From Candidatus Melainabacteria bacterium (lineage in GTDB: Bacteria > Cyanobacteriota > Vampirovibrionia > Obscuribacterales > Obscuribacteraceae): a DNA stretch of 54,072 bases. The stretch covers positions 1 to 54,072 of the forward strand of contig PLZS01000106.1 in the NCBI GenBank assembly GCA_003153555.1, in the 5' to 3' direction. The position numbers were made by a program, and so were the translations under genes. Numbering within the stretch: position 1 is the first letter of the stretch; every line of letters starts with the position of its first letter. This document shows positions 28,301 through 35,235 of the stretch, one piece after another. Under the pieces are notes generated by a model that did not search any database, had not been told where the DNA came from, and saw only the letters and a program-made list of their open reading frames with translations.

Positions 28301-28679
28301 GACTGTCTAACAAATCGGTGATTTTTTTATTGTCTGGGTCGTTGCCGCCGCCGATGCCGATAAATCCATCATTGTGTCGGTTAATTGCTTGATGAAGTTC
28401 GAGTGCGTAGCGCTTGACGGTTTCGGCGTCGAGCTTAGGTGGATCTGGCTTCTGCGCGTCGGAATTCGGCTGACTCTTTGGCGCGTCAACAGCCCCGTCT
28501 ACCGCAAGCTGAGGCAGACTTGCCGCGTTCTTTTCAGCGATCAGCTTCCACCATTGGCGGTTTTTGGGATCAGAGACTTCCGAACGCATGCGCTCATTAG
28601 AGTTGTCGCTGTTCGACTTGGGCTTATCTGTGGTGGAGTCGTCAGCTTTCTTTGGTTGCTGTTCGGTGTCGACGGGCAT
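22392..28679 (-). CDS. Giant multidomain protein: annexin-like repeats, two FHA domains, C-terminal cysteine-peptidase-like domain
   Basis: The protein is 2095 residues and has no Sec signal. Residues 1-80 are charged and disordered. About 80-930 is helical and acidic, with recurring units such as LTATDRKAIEEAYVNIDGNSDHRSLRTELKDRLGGDDF and QKQQLRDEYTQKYGAALDDDV; these resemble annexin-type repeats. A Gly/Ala-rich hydrophobic region lies at about 940-978 (VAVIVGGIAVGVATGGVGLAAL). Two FHA domains, which bind phosphothreonine, sit near 1325-1390 (GRDTM...SRNQG...DRSSNGTYV) and 1435-1495 (GRAHQ...SNNHG...DHSTNGSFI). RHS-like D-G-S-x-W/R repeats follow. The final 350 residues hold NSTCNVTCLE (Cys near 1761), GGAHVVTVEG (His near 2003) and VDIFNQWG, a papain-like Cys-His-Asn order, then a Pro-rich tail. 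It looks like a modular effector gated by phosphorylation; that role is inference. Confidence 0.72.
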   Translation of the reverse strand: MPVDTEQQPKKADDSTTDKPKSNSDNSNERMRSEVSDPKNRQWWKLIAEKNAASLPQLAVDGAVDAPKSQPNSDAQKPDPPKLDAETVKRYALELHQAINRHNDGFIGIGGGNDPDNKKITDLLDSLTATDRKAIEEAYVNIDGNSDHRSLRTELKDRLGGDDFIKTEAILNRRDGRANDAGNLMVSLSAINDDRGDGERRVLETFATLNSVQEKQLEDDFKKDYGMTVDEALKKYDVSSDAMKAVGFLRKPADQRTAQDIEDFAHFAIDHKNLDYFGIALRGDTPAAKEAREKLSHDDEFKKQISEAFKVHKDGGTLGFIKNVVSDLPGGDLLVGGANLIEGLAKGDLDFDRLTEGTTIDKLRSAVSSKEVDSKLLQAMDILHDGHVSLATIAADNTGSIFGWFDNKKAIGNAADNATDGERQLFSKGYELAKNGGNPGADQDKNALNFYNSIHKAFEDAGSGNESAKWEDKLLNGKNGSIISSVAEGDGKNGRFAEVESLSKNDWEKLKDPTKGPAFRKEIEEYIGKFTDKDETDELLKLIDKKVGAASYEESQKINRSLFDVIEQNKGHDFLFFGTSYNGKNVTAAIAGLSADEASKYKNDTAFRTDVDKFVNDNLDGAEKIYAKRLLSQVAETGKPAEQGPVDKLLSDNINKVAAKDAIGDVEAVLKDDKLRQKLTGPEDSLTDEEKQIKKTIDGYIQSALLTKYGPAAAEGGVGVYEEPYLKTLYDTGRLTVEQKAELGLRTKDFFIDASTASPEERQKLYDSKLIKDDEKQLIDTLVKQGGKMDLADEIRSFVLNDGTDVEQFRDKLKALSPEQKQQLRDEYTQKYGAALDDDVLGRVNTAERNDFRTYLTATSVDGRQDYYDNLERALKSKSGFSPDGSEEVLDRSLTDQGAMLTDFQSRFEKLPPEKQEEANKYFTEALKDYQTSKQEFAEKLYQVAVIVGGIAVGVATGGVGLAALAAVAAVGAVGRIALKKAVEGNDYDLSLSNVLKDGAIGAVTAGFSVVGPETIGAFAGVGKIATERFVATAGEELVQQGIKKGGTEIVEKEVNNLIAHAVVRGEPISEQAISQVVDKVAVEGITPAQRAALESALKKSIEDGGKQVSEDAIKSTLAGTLRQAGVFGTVGGTANVAIEASVGIANGNLDISSLPKAFATGFAVGSTLSVGFEALSTGAAHFRTNGPEIPAGTSEHLDLNFTKSEDGAITVKAPEGKEIDLTVKVGDKTETIHVDSNGTKLPDGAENIGIKNTELSSPKVQAIDDASTVIAPRDSNNPIPAAPKLAELGPQPGTVNGGPVGFGTEAAATPLEFGRLSDTRIRVDGQDVPVHNGTIQVGRDTMTNLSDIRVSRNQGTLRWNEADHSFYFTDRSSNGTYVKQGDGFVRLPKNQEVKINPDQEIRLGAVNGPKLEFFNLNQTGPIPTVDRQIYINGEPSNFQNGTIELGRAHQTFSNDDLVSHLVSNNHGTIKIDEATGQYIYTDHSTNGSFIKHANGQIERVHNAQVHLNASDEIHLGFKDGPVVKVQDTPGRQLSDGSVLYSRAEGDWIAKQDGTRVLDDRAGARITINKEGQVVSADSAYGISTKFEYGANGQLQAVKYADGSEWSTADDTNWTIKNKGRAESTYSGKISVERDGAIRIEDSTGKATIRHADGSEEVHWPGRQIEYKNANPAIESQKLEALARYNFPDQGQANRFLNLMSDVEKRGLPPAELAETYRQVNRLLSATDGAKLGPIERARLSEQILYETAYPGSIDQGYNSTCNVTCLETRAFEADPASAARLITDVALTGKYVTPQGVTVDLERTGGLIPDAESLRTLQSRYAHGRFDDVKIDGSRTYAGQIFENTAVNIHYADVMSGTNLSRNGYVYQPGDVIQYRKQPVAPGAKGTGEQLVALRRTPDGSYETIPIQEAPGLYTSELGDIYNRIVPGKDANGAPINGTESGIIVGGPHYKGSTKVLSAGNKQELENILLNAQYNHKLPLVLEVDTRDPIFKAFQGAGGSGGAHVVTVEGVHWVPGPDGNPILKVDIFNQWGLRSNRVGENAIDASDLFRATLPRDAQGKLYPPPPPNLQPRPLPPPPVQVPQPLPATVASSPN

Positions 28680-28786
28680 GGTAAGTTTCCTTAGTTCTAA
28701 GAATCAGGGACCCTGAGGGCAAACGAAAGCAGCAAGTTCGAATGAACATGCTGCTTCACTTGGAAGCGCTGTGTCCTTCACGCGAC

Positions 28787-28812
28787 GGGCGGGAAGTCCA
28801 TTTTGCCCGCCC
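28787..28812. other. GC-rich hairpin in the leader of the giant gene
   Basis: GGGCGGG and CCCGCCC form a 7-bp stem around a 12-base loop, about 110-130 bases upstream of the giant gene's ATG and downstream of its likely promoter. It would lie in the 5' untranslated RNA and could influence translation or early termination. Confidence 0.35.
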
Positions 28813-28819
28813 AGCGAGG

Positions 28820-28848
28820 GACATCTAAAAATTGGTCGGGTATGTCAA
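28820..28848 (-). promoter_or_regulatory. Possible promoter of the giant gene
   Basis: On the minus strand a perfect TTGACA (28848-28843) lies about 165 bases upstream of the start. The -10 region is weak: the best hexamer is TAGATG at a 15-base spacing, so placement of the start point is uncertain. Confidence 0.35.
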
Positions 28849-28931
28849 GGGGCTTTTGTACTATAGGAATTACTTGTGAAAAAGTTGTGGACTAGTTCTA
28901 GTCATTTTTCAACAGGTTCTGGCATTTAAGG

Positions 28932-29324
28932 CTAGAAGCTTAACTGCAGAGAAATATGAAAGGTGACCGTGTGTATACGGTCGCCCATTATTTTGGACAC
29001 GGTTTTATAGAGATAGATTCTCACGTGCATATAGTATGGAAGCAATTCGGCGTAGCCACTTACGTCGGGTTCTAAAATGTATTTGTACAATTGATTGCCT
29101 GTGACTTTTAGTATCTTCGGAGTGGCGGAATTAGCTGCTTTCATAGATACTTCCTGCCAGCTGCTTCCTACCTGAACGAAGCCGCGCACCACAGGCGCCA
29201 TCACATAGAGGGGTTTGTCACCCAGTGAATTGCGTAAATAGATAGTGACGATATAAGTTTTGCCGGGTCCGGCCGTGACATTCTGAATGTCGGCACGCAG
29301 ACCATTCATGCTCTCGGCTCTCAT
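28932..29324 (-). CDS. Hypothetical protein
   Basis: This is a 130-residue, strand-rich protein (TYIVTIYLRNSLGDKPLYVMAPVVRGFVQVGSSWQEVSM, YKYILEPDVSGYAELLPYYMHVRIYLYKT) that reads as a beta-sandwich. I do not recognise the family. The listed ATG has no good ribosome site. The frame is open a further 23 codons upstream with plausible residues (EGTTISSPNARI) but contains no ATG, GTG or TTG, so the N-terminus may have been lost or damaged. It lies 86 bases downstream of the MazF-like gene on the same strand and could share its transcript. Confidence 0.45.
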   Translation of the reverse strand: MRAESMNGLRADIQNVTAGPGKTYIVTIYLRNSLGDKPLYVMAPVVRGFVQVGSSWQEVSMKAANSATPKILKVTGNQLYKYILEPDVSGYAELLPYYMHVRIYLYKTVSKIMGDRIHTVTFHISLQLSF

Positions 29325-29410
29325 GATCCGAGCATTCGGCGAAGAGATTGTTGTGCCTTCCGCTGTTGGTAGTCGCTATACGTTTTAGAATTGCTCCAAG
29401 AGCTAGGCGA

Positions 29411-29950
29411 CTAAATATTTCCTTGTTGATTAGGTAGCTCCAAGGAAATGTTCGTGTCAGGATTAAGAGGTCTGGGATTGCGCGGAACTCGACTAGGGGA
29501 ATTAAAATCACTTTCGTGATCTTGATCTGATTCGTCCATTTCAAGACATCTTTTGATGCAGTCGTCCACGCTCTTTATGAGGTTAGGTGAAAAGTGCCCG
29601 ATTATGCTTACTAATAACGACTTGGGCATGGTTGCGATAACACTGCAGTCGACGGTTGAATCAAGACGCAGCCCTGCTTTTCGTCCCTCGGGGCTATTCA
29701 TCATAATTTCAACCGTTGTTGCCTCACTGTAGTTCCTTGCTTTGTTGCTGGTGAGAGGGACCAGTAGAACATCCTGAGAAGCAATGTTCATGCGGTTACC
29801 TGAGACTATAACTGCAGGGCGGCGTTTGATTCCGATTTCACCGTCTATTTGAGACGGGAAAGCAACTAAGACAATATCGCCTTTGCGAAAATTTGGAGGC
29901 TCTTTCGAATCGAACATGCAACCAATCCCGTTTAGTGACCAACTCTTCAT
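29411..29950 (-). CDS. PemK/MazF-type endoribonuclease toxin
   Basis: The MazF/PemK fold is clear: FRKGDIVLVAFP opens the first strand, GIKRRPAVIVSGNRMN carries the RPxxV core, and DVLLVPLTSN and LRLDSTVDCSVIATMPKSLL follow in the usual order. Members are ribonucleases that cut mRNA at short motifs and are normally held by a small antitoxin. Here the protein has an extra 45-residue acidic, Pro/Asn-rich tail after the fold. No antitoxin-like ORF is visible immediately upstream or downstream. ATG 29950 is listed; ATG 29917, with GGGA about 8 bases ahead, would give the family's normal short N-terminus and may be the true start. Confidence 0.78.
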   Translation of the reverse strand: MKSWSLNGIGCMFDSKEPPNFRKGDIVLVAFPSQIDGEIGIKRRPAVIVSGNRMNIASQDVLLVPLTSNKARNYSEATTVEIMMNSPEGRKAGLRLDSTVDCSVIATMPKSLLVSIIGHFSPNLIKSVDDCIKRCLEMDESDQDHESDFNSPSRVPRNPRPLNPDTNISLELPNQQGNI

Positions 29951-30239
29951 CAAGTTTGACAGAAGAAGCCAAAACTAGCGACCGCGACTCGCTACGTCCC
30001 GAACTGGATGCATAATCGTTTCTAGCTCTTCTTTATTACTTTGGCGATCTCTTTCGAATTTTCCTTGCTTTAGTTCGGGGTAAATCCGGGCGACAAGTGG
30101 TTAGTTTAGTTCTACAGTTTCAATGCCGGAGCTTTTTTCGGTTTTACGGAAGCACTTACCAACAGAACGAAATTGCTCGAAATTGATGAGGCACCTTATA
30201 TGGTGCTGGCGAATCGCTGCAACATTTAGGGGTAAAAAG

Positions 30240-31358
30240 ATGAACAGTCATGCAACAGCTTTACTAGTTACAATCATTACGGCGTTCTCCATACACATCG
30301 GTGTATCGTCAATCTACGAGCAATCAGCGAGAACTGAGGCTCTCGCTACTGCAGCTCTCAATACAGCTTTAAGCAACGCAGCTTTAAGCAGTGCAGCGCT
30401 AAGCAGTGCACCTCTAAGTAGCGCAGAGCAAGCGACACCAACTGACCATCATACGAAGGATCTATTTGACGCCTCTTCTAAGTCTTACATCCGGGCAGGA
30501 AAAGATCCTGGGCATAGACTAGATCTGGCTTTTTGCATTGACACGACCTCTTCGATGCAAGGCGAAATAGATATGGTGAAGACGAAAGTCAGGTCAATGG
30601 TTGCTAAACTATCCTCTGGTCAGCCGAAGCCCATTGTTCGAGTTGGGTTGGTGGCCTACAGAGACAAGGGCGATGAGTACGTCACCAAGGTGTTTCCGTT
30701 TTCAGCCGATATAGATAGAGTTGAAAAAGACATTGCAGATCTTTATGCCGAAGGAGGTGGAGATTCACCTGAGGCTGTAGATAAAGGGTTGCACTCGGCT
30801 TTGAATGATCTAAAGTGGGATGGCGATACGCGCACATCCAAGTTGCTTTTCTTGATTGGCGATGCACCGCCTCACAGCGACGTGCACGAATTTGATTGGA
30901 AAGACGAAGCCCGCAAAGCAGGCGCTCGCGGCATTCGCATTAACACAATTGGCTGCGACGGGCTGGAATTAGATGGAGGAGTTGAAGTGTTCAAACGAAT
31001 CGCTAGTATGACCAATGGAAAGTTTCAGGCAATCGCCTATCACCAGGAGATTGTTGATGCCTCAGGTCGACGCGAAACACTGATTACATCAGATGGAGTA
31101 ACCTATAAGGTGAAGCCGAAGGCTGAGGGTGAGTGGAAGGCTGGTAGTGAAACTCTTGTCGCCAGGGGACTAGCGGATCGGGTCGCAGCACCATCCCTTC
31201 AGGGAGCCACGAATGGAACCATTGGGCCGAGCGGAGGCGGCGAGGCTACTTTTGTAACAGGAGTCAACACGGCCGGTGTCGTTCGTTCCGACAATAACTT
31301 GGATTCAGTGATGCTGAGAGACGCTCAAGACGTCGTCGGAAAATTATTTCTCAAATAG
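30240..31358 (+). CDS. Exported von Willebrand factor A (VWA) domain protein
   Basis: The start is ATG 30240 with AGGGG about 8 bases upstream; longer in-frame starts lack such a site and would hide the signal peptide (ATALLVTIITAFSIHIGVSS). After a short repeat-rich linker comes a VWA domain at about 90-280. FCIDTTSSMQGEIDMVK supplies the DxTxS of the MIDAS metal site. GLVAYRDKGDEYVTKVFPF, the GGGDSPEAVDKGLHSALNDLKW loop and LLFLIGDAPPHSDV complete the site. VWA domains bind proteins through a divalent metal; exported bacterial forms commonly act in adhesion or envelope assembly. The last 90 residues are Gly-rich. Confidence 0.82.
   Translation: MNSHATALLVTIITAFSIHIGVSSIYEQSARTEALATAALNTALSNAALSSAALSSAPLSSAEQATPTDHHTKDLFDASSKSYIRAGKDPGHRLDLAFCIDTTSSMQGEIDMVKTKVRSMVAKLSSGQPKPIVRVGLVAYRDKGDEYVTKVFPFSADIDRVEKDIADLYAEGGGDSPEAVDKGLHSALNDLKWDGDTRTSKLLFLIGDAPPHSDVHEFDWKDEARKAGARGIRINTIGCDGLELDGGVEVFKRIASMTNGKFQAIAYHQEIVDASGRRETLITSDGVTYKVKPKAEGEWKAGSETLVARGLADRVAAPSLQGATNGTIGPSGGGEATFVTGVNTAGVVRSDNNLDSVMLRDAQDVVGKLFLK
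30352..30425 (+). repeat. 15-bp tandem repeat in the VWA gene linker
   Basis: About five imperfect 15-bp units encode a pentapeptide of the form A-L-S-[SN]-A directly after the signal peptide. The period and location match the pentapeptide repeat in the PDZ gene at 6170-6259, although the sequences are unrelated. Confidence 0.65.
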
Positions 31359-31410
31359 AATTTGAATCGACGAAAGAATGCGTGCGAATTGATTCCCTTG
31401 CGTGCAGATG

Positions 31411-31836
31411 TTATTTCCCTGGAGAAACTGCAACTAGAGGCTTTGCTTCAATCTCGGCATCGTATTCGGTATCAGTTGTGACTTCGTCTAAGTTGTCTTT
31501 CTCTTCAACTCGCCACGCCATCCAGTTTCCGCGTGCTAGTGGTGGTATCTGCCAATGTCCCGAGAGCGATTTGCCATCCTCACTCATTGTTCCGTCGTAT
31601 ACGACGTTGCTACGACCGCCCTTGTAATAAACTTTCGTGAAACTCAAAGTGGGATGAGTAAAGGAGCCGGTTACACCCGCCTCTCCGTGGACACCCAAGT
31701 CCAGGATGTTTCCTGTGACTAAGCCTTCATTCTCTATAAAGACGGTTTCGAAAGCGTAAGGTTTGTCGCCGGCGGATGCATAATAGTAATTGCCATACCA
31801 GCAGCCGCTCAGTGAGTGTTTCGATTCTTTAGTCAT
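31411..31836 (-). CDS. Hypothetical beta-rich protein
   Basis: This 141-residue protein has no signal peptide. It has a repeated strand pattern with Gly turns: LSGCWYGNYYY, FETVFIENEGLVTGNILDLG, GVTGSFTHPTLSFTKVYYKGG, NVVYDGTMSEDGKSLSGHWQIPP, WMAWRVEE. The spaced SGxW...VTGSF...LSGHW motifs suggest a small up-and-down beta-barrel, similar in style to avidin or lipocalin-like domains. I cannot name a family. It starts 10 bases from the divergent gene at 31847, so the two share a promoter region. Confidence 0.5.
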   Translation of the reverse strand: MTKESKHSLSGCWYGNYYYASAGDKPYAFETVFIENEGLVTGNILDLGVHGEAGVTGSFTHPTLSFTKVYYKGGRSNVVYDGTMSEDGKSLSGHWQIPPLARGNWMAWRVEEKDNLDEVTTDTEYDAEIEAKPLVAVSPGK

Positions 31837-31846
31837 TTAAAATCAC

Positions 31847-32419
31847 GTGAGGAATTCTGTCCTGAACATATTCAAGCATTTCATAAGCGCCAATATTCTT
31901 AAGCCTCTCTATAAAGCTAGTCTAAAGAGTTTGCGCGATGACCCTCGTATCAGAGAGCAGATGGCTCAAAGCGGTAAATCCACGGAAGGTGTGGAGGTAT
32001 TGCAGGGATTGCCGGACTTTATGCTGGAAAGAATGGCCGAGAGCATGTCTGAAGTTATGGAGAAGCACCCTGATGTTGGCGCAGTGCTTCAGGGGAAGCA
32101 AGAGCCCGATATGAAAGAGGTGTTGAAGGCGCTTGCAGAAAAGCAAGGCGTGTTGGAGTGGTATGAAAAATCTCCAGTAGAGTCCGAGATTAGCGAGCAA
32201 CAAATCAAGAGGGACGGCTCCAATCTTTTATGCCGCAGAGGGAAGGAGCGATTTGAGAAAGGTCTATTCCCTCAGTCAACAATTCTGTTCAGCCGCGCGG
32301 TGGAGATTGATGAAAAGAATGCCGACGCTTGGTTGTGTCTCGCAGATGCTTTAGCCGCTCAGGGTAAAGATCCTGAGTCCGAAGAAGCGAGAGCGCGTGG
32401 TCATCAATCAATGGATTGA
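31847..32419 (+). CDS. TPR-like helical protein
   Basis: This 190-residue, mainly helical protein starts at GTG without a strong ribosome site. The middle (LPDFMLERMAESMSEVMEKHPDVGAVLQGKQEPDMKEVLKALAEKQG) resembles STI1-type DP helices. The end (LLCRRGKERFEKGLFPQSTILFSRAVEIDEKNADAWLCLADALAAQG) is one clear TPR unit plus a capping helix. Such combinations occur in co-chaperone-like adaptors. The stop overlaps the convergent gene by 12 bases. Confidence 0.5.
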   Translation: MRNSVLNIFKHFISANILKPLYKASLKSLRDDPRIREQMAQSGKSTEGVEVLQGLPDFMLERMAESMSEVMEKHPDVGAVLQGKQEPDMKEVLKALAEKQGVLEWYEKSPVESEISEQQIKRDGSNLLCRRGKERFEKGLFPQSTILFSRAVEIDEKNADAWLCLADALAAQGKDPESEEARARGHQSMD

Positions 32420-33507
32420 GAACGTTTTCTTTCCTGCCATGATTTCTTCTTTGACAACTTGATTGTCTAGTCCAAACTTTTTCATCTCGTTACGCAGCTT
32501 GTTGAACGAATAATAGAGGTGAGTCTCTGATTCGCCGCTGGTGGTCTTCACGGTAGTGCGCCAAAGTTTACGCCCGTCTCCTAAAATCTCTTCGATCTCG
32601 ACTGTTCCGTTAGGAGATGTTGTTTTACCTGAGTCGACTTTCTTTGCGCCCGCTCTCTCTGCACCGACTTTAAGCGTATCGATCAACCGGGGCAGCGAAT
32701 CCATCTCTTTCATTGCGGCATTATGATGCTTAATTGCGGCAGTCTGATCCGACCGTCTTTGCACCCTCTCCCAGAACGTTTCGTTGTAGTGCGGACTAAA
32801 CGTTTGAAGCGTTTTCTTCAAATGTTCGACCTTACGTGAGAGCACTTGGTCGGTCATACATCTTTCCTGCACCGTAGGGTAATCGACAATCATAAAAGAG
32901 TAAAGTTCCGCTTTGTCTTCTAAAGCGGATCGAGTTGAATAGACAGTGATAAAGCCACTTTGTCTGGTTTCTATGGCTGTAAAATTTTCATCACTGGCAA
33001 AATACTTGTAATCTTCTGAATTGAGTTTTCGCCATTCAGTGTCAATGTATCCTTCCAGTGAGTCACTGAATCGATGGCATGGAAAAGCTCATGATGAAAT
33101 GTGCGTCGGCTAAAATCCCAATTATGTGCGGTATGCGACAGGTCCAAAAAGAGTGTGTCGATTTTGAACAGTCCCATATCGGTGATACCGGACACCTTAT
33201 GTCGATGGGAGCGAAGGTTTGTGCAAAGCACCAATCGCTCTATGTTGCTTCGTTTAATAAAGTCAGGAGGATAGACCGCTAACTCAGAGGCTAGCAGATT
33301 GGTATAAACTCGCACTTGTGTGGAGGATGGGCAGTCAAATTGGATTTCGTCATTTTCCGAAGCGGCATCGGTAACGATTTCCAATTGATACTTTTGCCCC
33401 AGCTCTTTCAATGGAATGTAGCTAGTGGCAGGCAGTCGCTTATCGTAGACGCCCAGCAGTTTGTCGATTGTGCGTTCGGCTTTTAAAACTATGTCTCTAA
33501 TCGTCAT
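32408..33507 (-). pseudogene. Zinc metallopeptidase split by a single-base frameshift
   Basis: Two frames read as one protein of about 366 residues. The first (start 33507) runs to HHELFHAIDSVTHW, the HExxH zinc site with His139, Glu140 and His143, then breaks. Shifting by one base at 33053-33054 continues without interruption through GYIDTEWRKLNSEDYKYF, SGFITVYSTRSALEDKAELYSFM and into the frame ending at 32408. EDKAELYSFM would supply the third ligand region. The intact form resembles putative zinc-binding metallopeptidases of unknown substrate. Without the shift two short products would be made, one with the active site but no C-terminal half. The cause is either true gene decay or a sequencing/assembly error of one missing base. 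Confidence 0.8.
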
Positions 33508-33575
33508 TAAGTTAGCTCCAACGCACCTGATTTATTCCCCGTCTTTCGGTTCGGAAATCGTGAACAGGAGCCGAA

Positions 33576-34652
33576 TTAGATTTTGCCGTTGGTTTTAGCT
33601 TGTTCTAACAGAGTTTCAGCGAAGTGGCATGCTGAAAAATGTTCAGGAATAACTTCCCTCAATGGTGGAACGTCAACTTTACAGACGTCTTGTACCATCG
33701 GGCAACGAGTATGGAAGGGACAACCGGGCGGCGGATTGGCTGGGCTCGGCAAGTCGCCTTGCAACAAAATGCGGTGAGTTCGATCGTAATTTGGATCAGG
33801 AACCGGCGCTGCGCTAATCAGTGCCTGAGTGTAAGGATGAAGAGGGGCATTGTACACTTCGCGGCAATCGCCGAGTTCAACGATTCTGCCCAGATACATG
33901 ACGGCGATTCGATCGCTGATGTAACGAACAACATCCAAATTGTGAGCGATGAAAACATACGTCAGCTTGAATTCTTTTCTGAGGTCAATCAACAAATTTA
34001 AGATCTGAGCTTGCACGCTCACATCCAAAGCCGAAACGGGTTCATCCGCGACAATCAGTCTGGGTCGCAGCGCCAGCGCGCGCGCAATTCCGACTCGCTG
34101 CCTTTGCCCACCCGAGAATTCGTGAGGATAGCGGTCAGCCATTTCTTTGGATAGCCCAACCAACTCAACTAGGGCATGCACTTTTTCTTTGAGCTCTTTT
34201 CCCGAGGCAACTTTGTGCACTTCGAGCGGCTCAGCCACAATTTGCGAGACGGTCATACGCGGATCCAAACTTGCATATGGATTTTGAAAAACGATTTGCA
34301 TCTCGCGACGCAAACTTTTCATTGTTGCCGTATTGCACTTCAATACGTCGGTGCCATTAAAAAAGACCGAACCGTCGGTCGCAGGGAGCAATCGCAACAT
34401 CACTCGTCCCAGTGTCGATTTCCCACAACCTGACTCGCCTACGAGTCCGAGAGTTTCACCGGAGTAGACATCTAAATTGACACCATCAAGGGCTCGAACC
34501 GCCCCGACTTCTTTGTTGAAAAATCCTTTTCGAATCGGAAAGTGCTTTTTTAAATTGCGCACTTCCAGCAACTTTTCGCGCTTTGGTTGTTCTGTCGCGG
34601 CGGCCGTTGAATTGATCTGTGCTGCAGTCGCTGAATCATTTTGTTGAGTCAT
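33576..34652 (-). CDS. Oligopeptide/dipeptide ABC transporter ATP-binding protein, OppF/DppF type
   Basis: This is a 358-residue ABC ATPase that powers peptide uptake. Walker A is GESGCGKST at 72-80. The signature [15 protein letters not shown] lies near 170, Walker B is LIVADEP, and the D-loop [15 protein letters not shown] is typical of the Opp/Dpp group. The C-terminal oligo_HPY extension ([16 protein letters not shown]...[10 protein letters not shown]...DVC) carries the cysteines that in this family can hold an iron-sulfur cluster. The [10 protein letters not shown] and [10 protein letters not shown] features place it as OppF/DppF rather than OppD. No permease, binding protein or OppD is adjacent, so it must work with components encoded elsewhere. 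Confidence 0.92.
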   Translation of the reverse strand: MTQQNDSATAAQINSTAAATEQPKREKLLEVRNLKKHFPIRKGFFNKEVGAVRALDGVNLDVYSGETLGLVGESGCGKSTLGRVMLRLLPATDGSVFFNGTDVLKCNTATMKSLRREMQIVFQNPYASLDPRMTVSQIVAEPLEVHKVASGKELKEKVHALVELVGLSKEMADRYPHEFSGGQRQRVGIARALALRPRLIVADEPVSALDVSVQAQILNLLIDLRKEFKLTYVFIAHNLDVVRYISDRIAVMYLGRIVELGDCREVYNAPLHPYTQALISAAPVPDPNYDRTHRILLQGDLPSPANPPPGCPFHTRCPMVQDVCKVDVPPLREVIPEHFSACHFAETLLEQAKTNGKI

Positions 34653-34774
34653 AAGTGTTTCGATCTTGTTGAATTAATCAATTTGCGGATGTGAATAAGA
34701 ACTTGTCTCGCGACGGATTTGAAAGATTTGCCGGGCGTCGGATGGAAAAAGAACCTTGCAACGATGCGGAGTTG

Positions 34775-34812
34775 AAAAAAGAACTTGCCGAGGCGATTAA
34801 CGCTTCGGCAAG
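34775..34812 (-). terminator. Rho-independent terminator of the 129-residue membrane protein gene
   Basis: Read on the minus strand, a 12-bp stem with one mismatch (CTTGCCGAAGCG / CGCCTCGGCAAG) and loop TTAAT is followed by TTCTTTTTTC. It begins about 35 bases after the stop of the upstream gene. Confidence 0.75.
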
Positions 34813-34845
34813 CTAAATGCCAGACAAATTATAGCGGAAGCCCGT

Positions 34846-35235
34846 CTACGGAAGTTTGACGCTCATCACTTCGATTGAATTTCTGAATTTACCGAACAAC
34901 TTGGCGACTGCTCCAGCTTCGGCATCGCGATCTCTGACCACCCAGCCGTATTGCTTTGTGTTTTCAATCGGCTTCATTGGCAAGTGCGAGAGATGAGCTC
35001 GGTTTGTCCATTCGCTGTTCTGGAGGTTCTTCAAAACTTCCATGTTGTTTTCGAGCCATTGCCGGTCGCCCGATGAGGCGTGGTCGACATCATATGTGGT
35101 GAACTCTGACTGGGCTGAGTATGTACCCCAGAGGTCGCCATTAACTTTGTATGGTCTTGGTTCGCGAATGAACACGTACCAGAACACTGAATATAGAATC
35201 GCTAGTTCAACACCAATAATGAGATAGGCGTACAT
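34846..35235 (-). CDS. Small single-pass membrane protein
   Basis: This 129-residue protein has one N-terminal membrane helix (AYLIIGVELAILYSVFWYVFI) and then a soluble domain with WGTYSAQSEFTTYDVDHASSGDRQWLENNMEVLKNL and a closing KFRNSIEVMSVKLP strand. I do not recognise the family. The start has a strong GGAGG four bases upstream, and an intrinsic terminator follows the stop, so it is a well-formed single-gene unit. Confidence 0.6.
   Translation of the reverse strand: MYAYLIIGVELAILYSVFWYVFIREPRPYKVNGDLWGTYSAQSEFTTYDVDHASSGDRQWLENNMEVLKNLQNSEWTNRAHLSHLPMKPIENTKQYGWVVRDRDAEAGAVAKLFGKFRNSIEVMSVKLP

Noticed and set aside
30123..30239. Longer start for the VWA protein
   Set aside because: It buries the signal peptide and lacks the AGGGG ribosome site found ahead of 30240.
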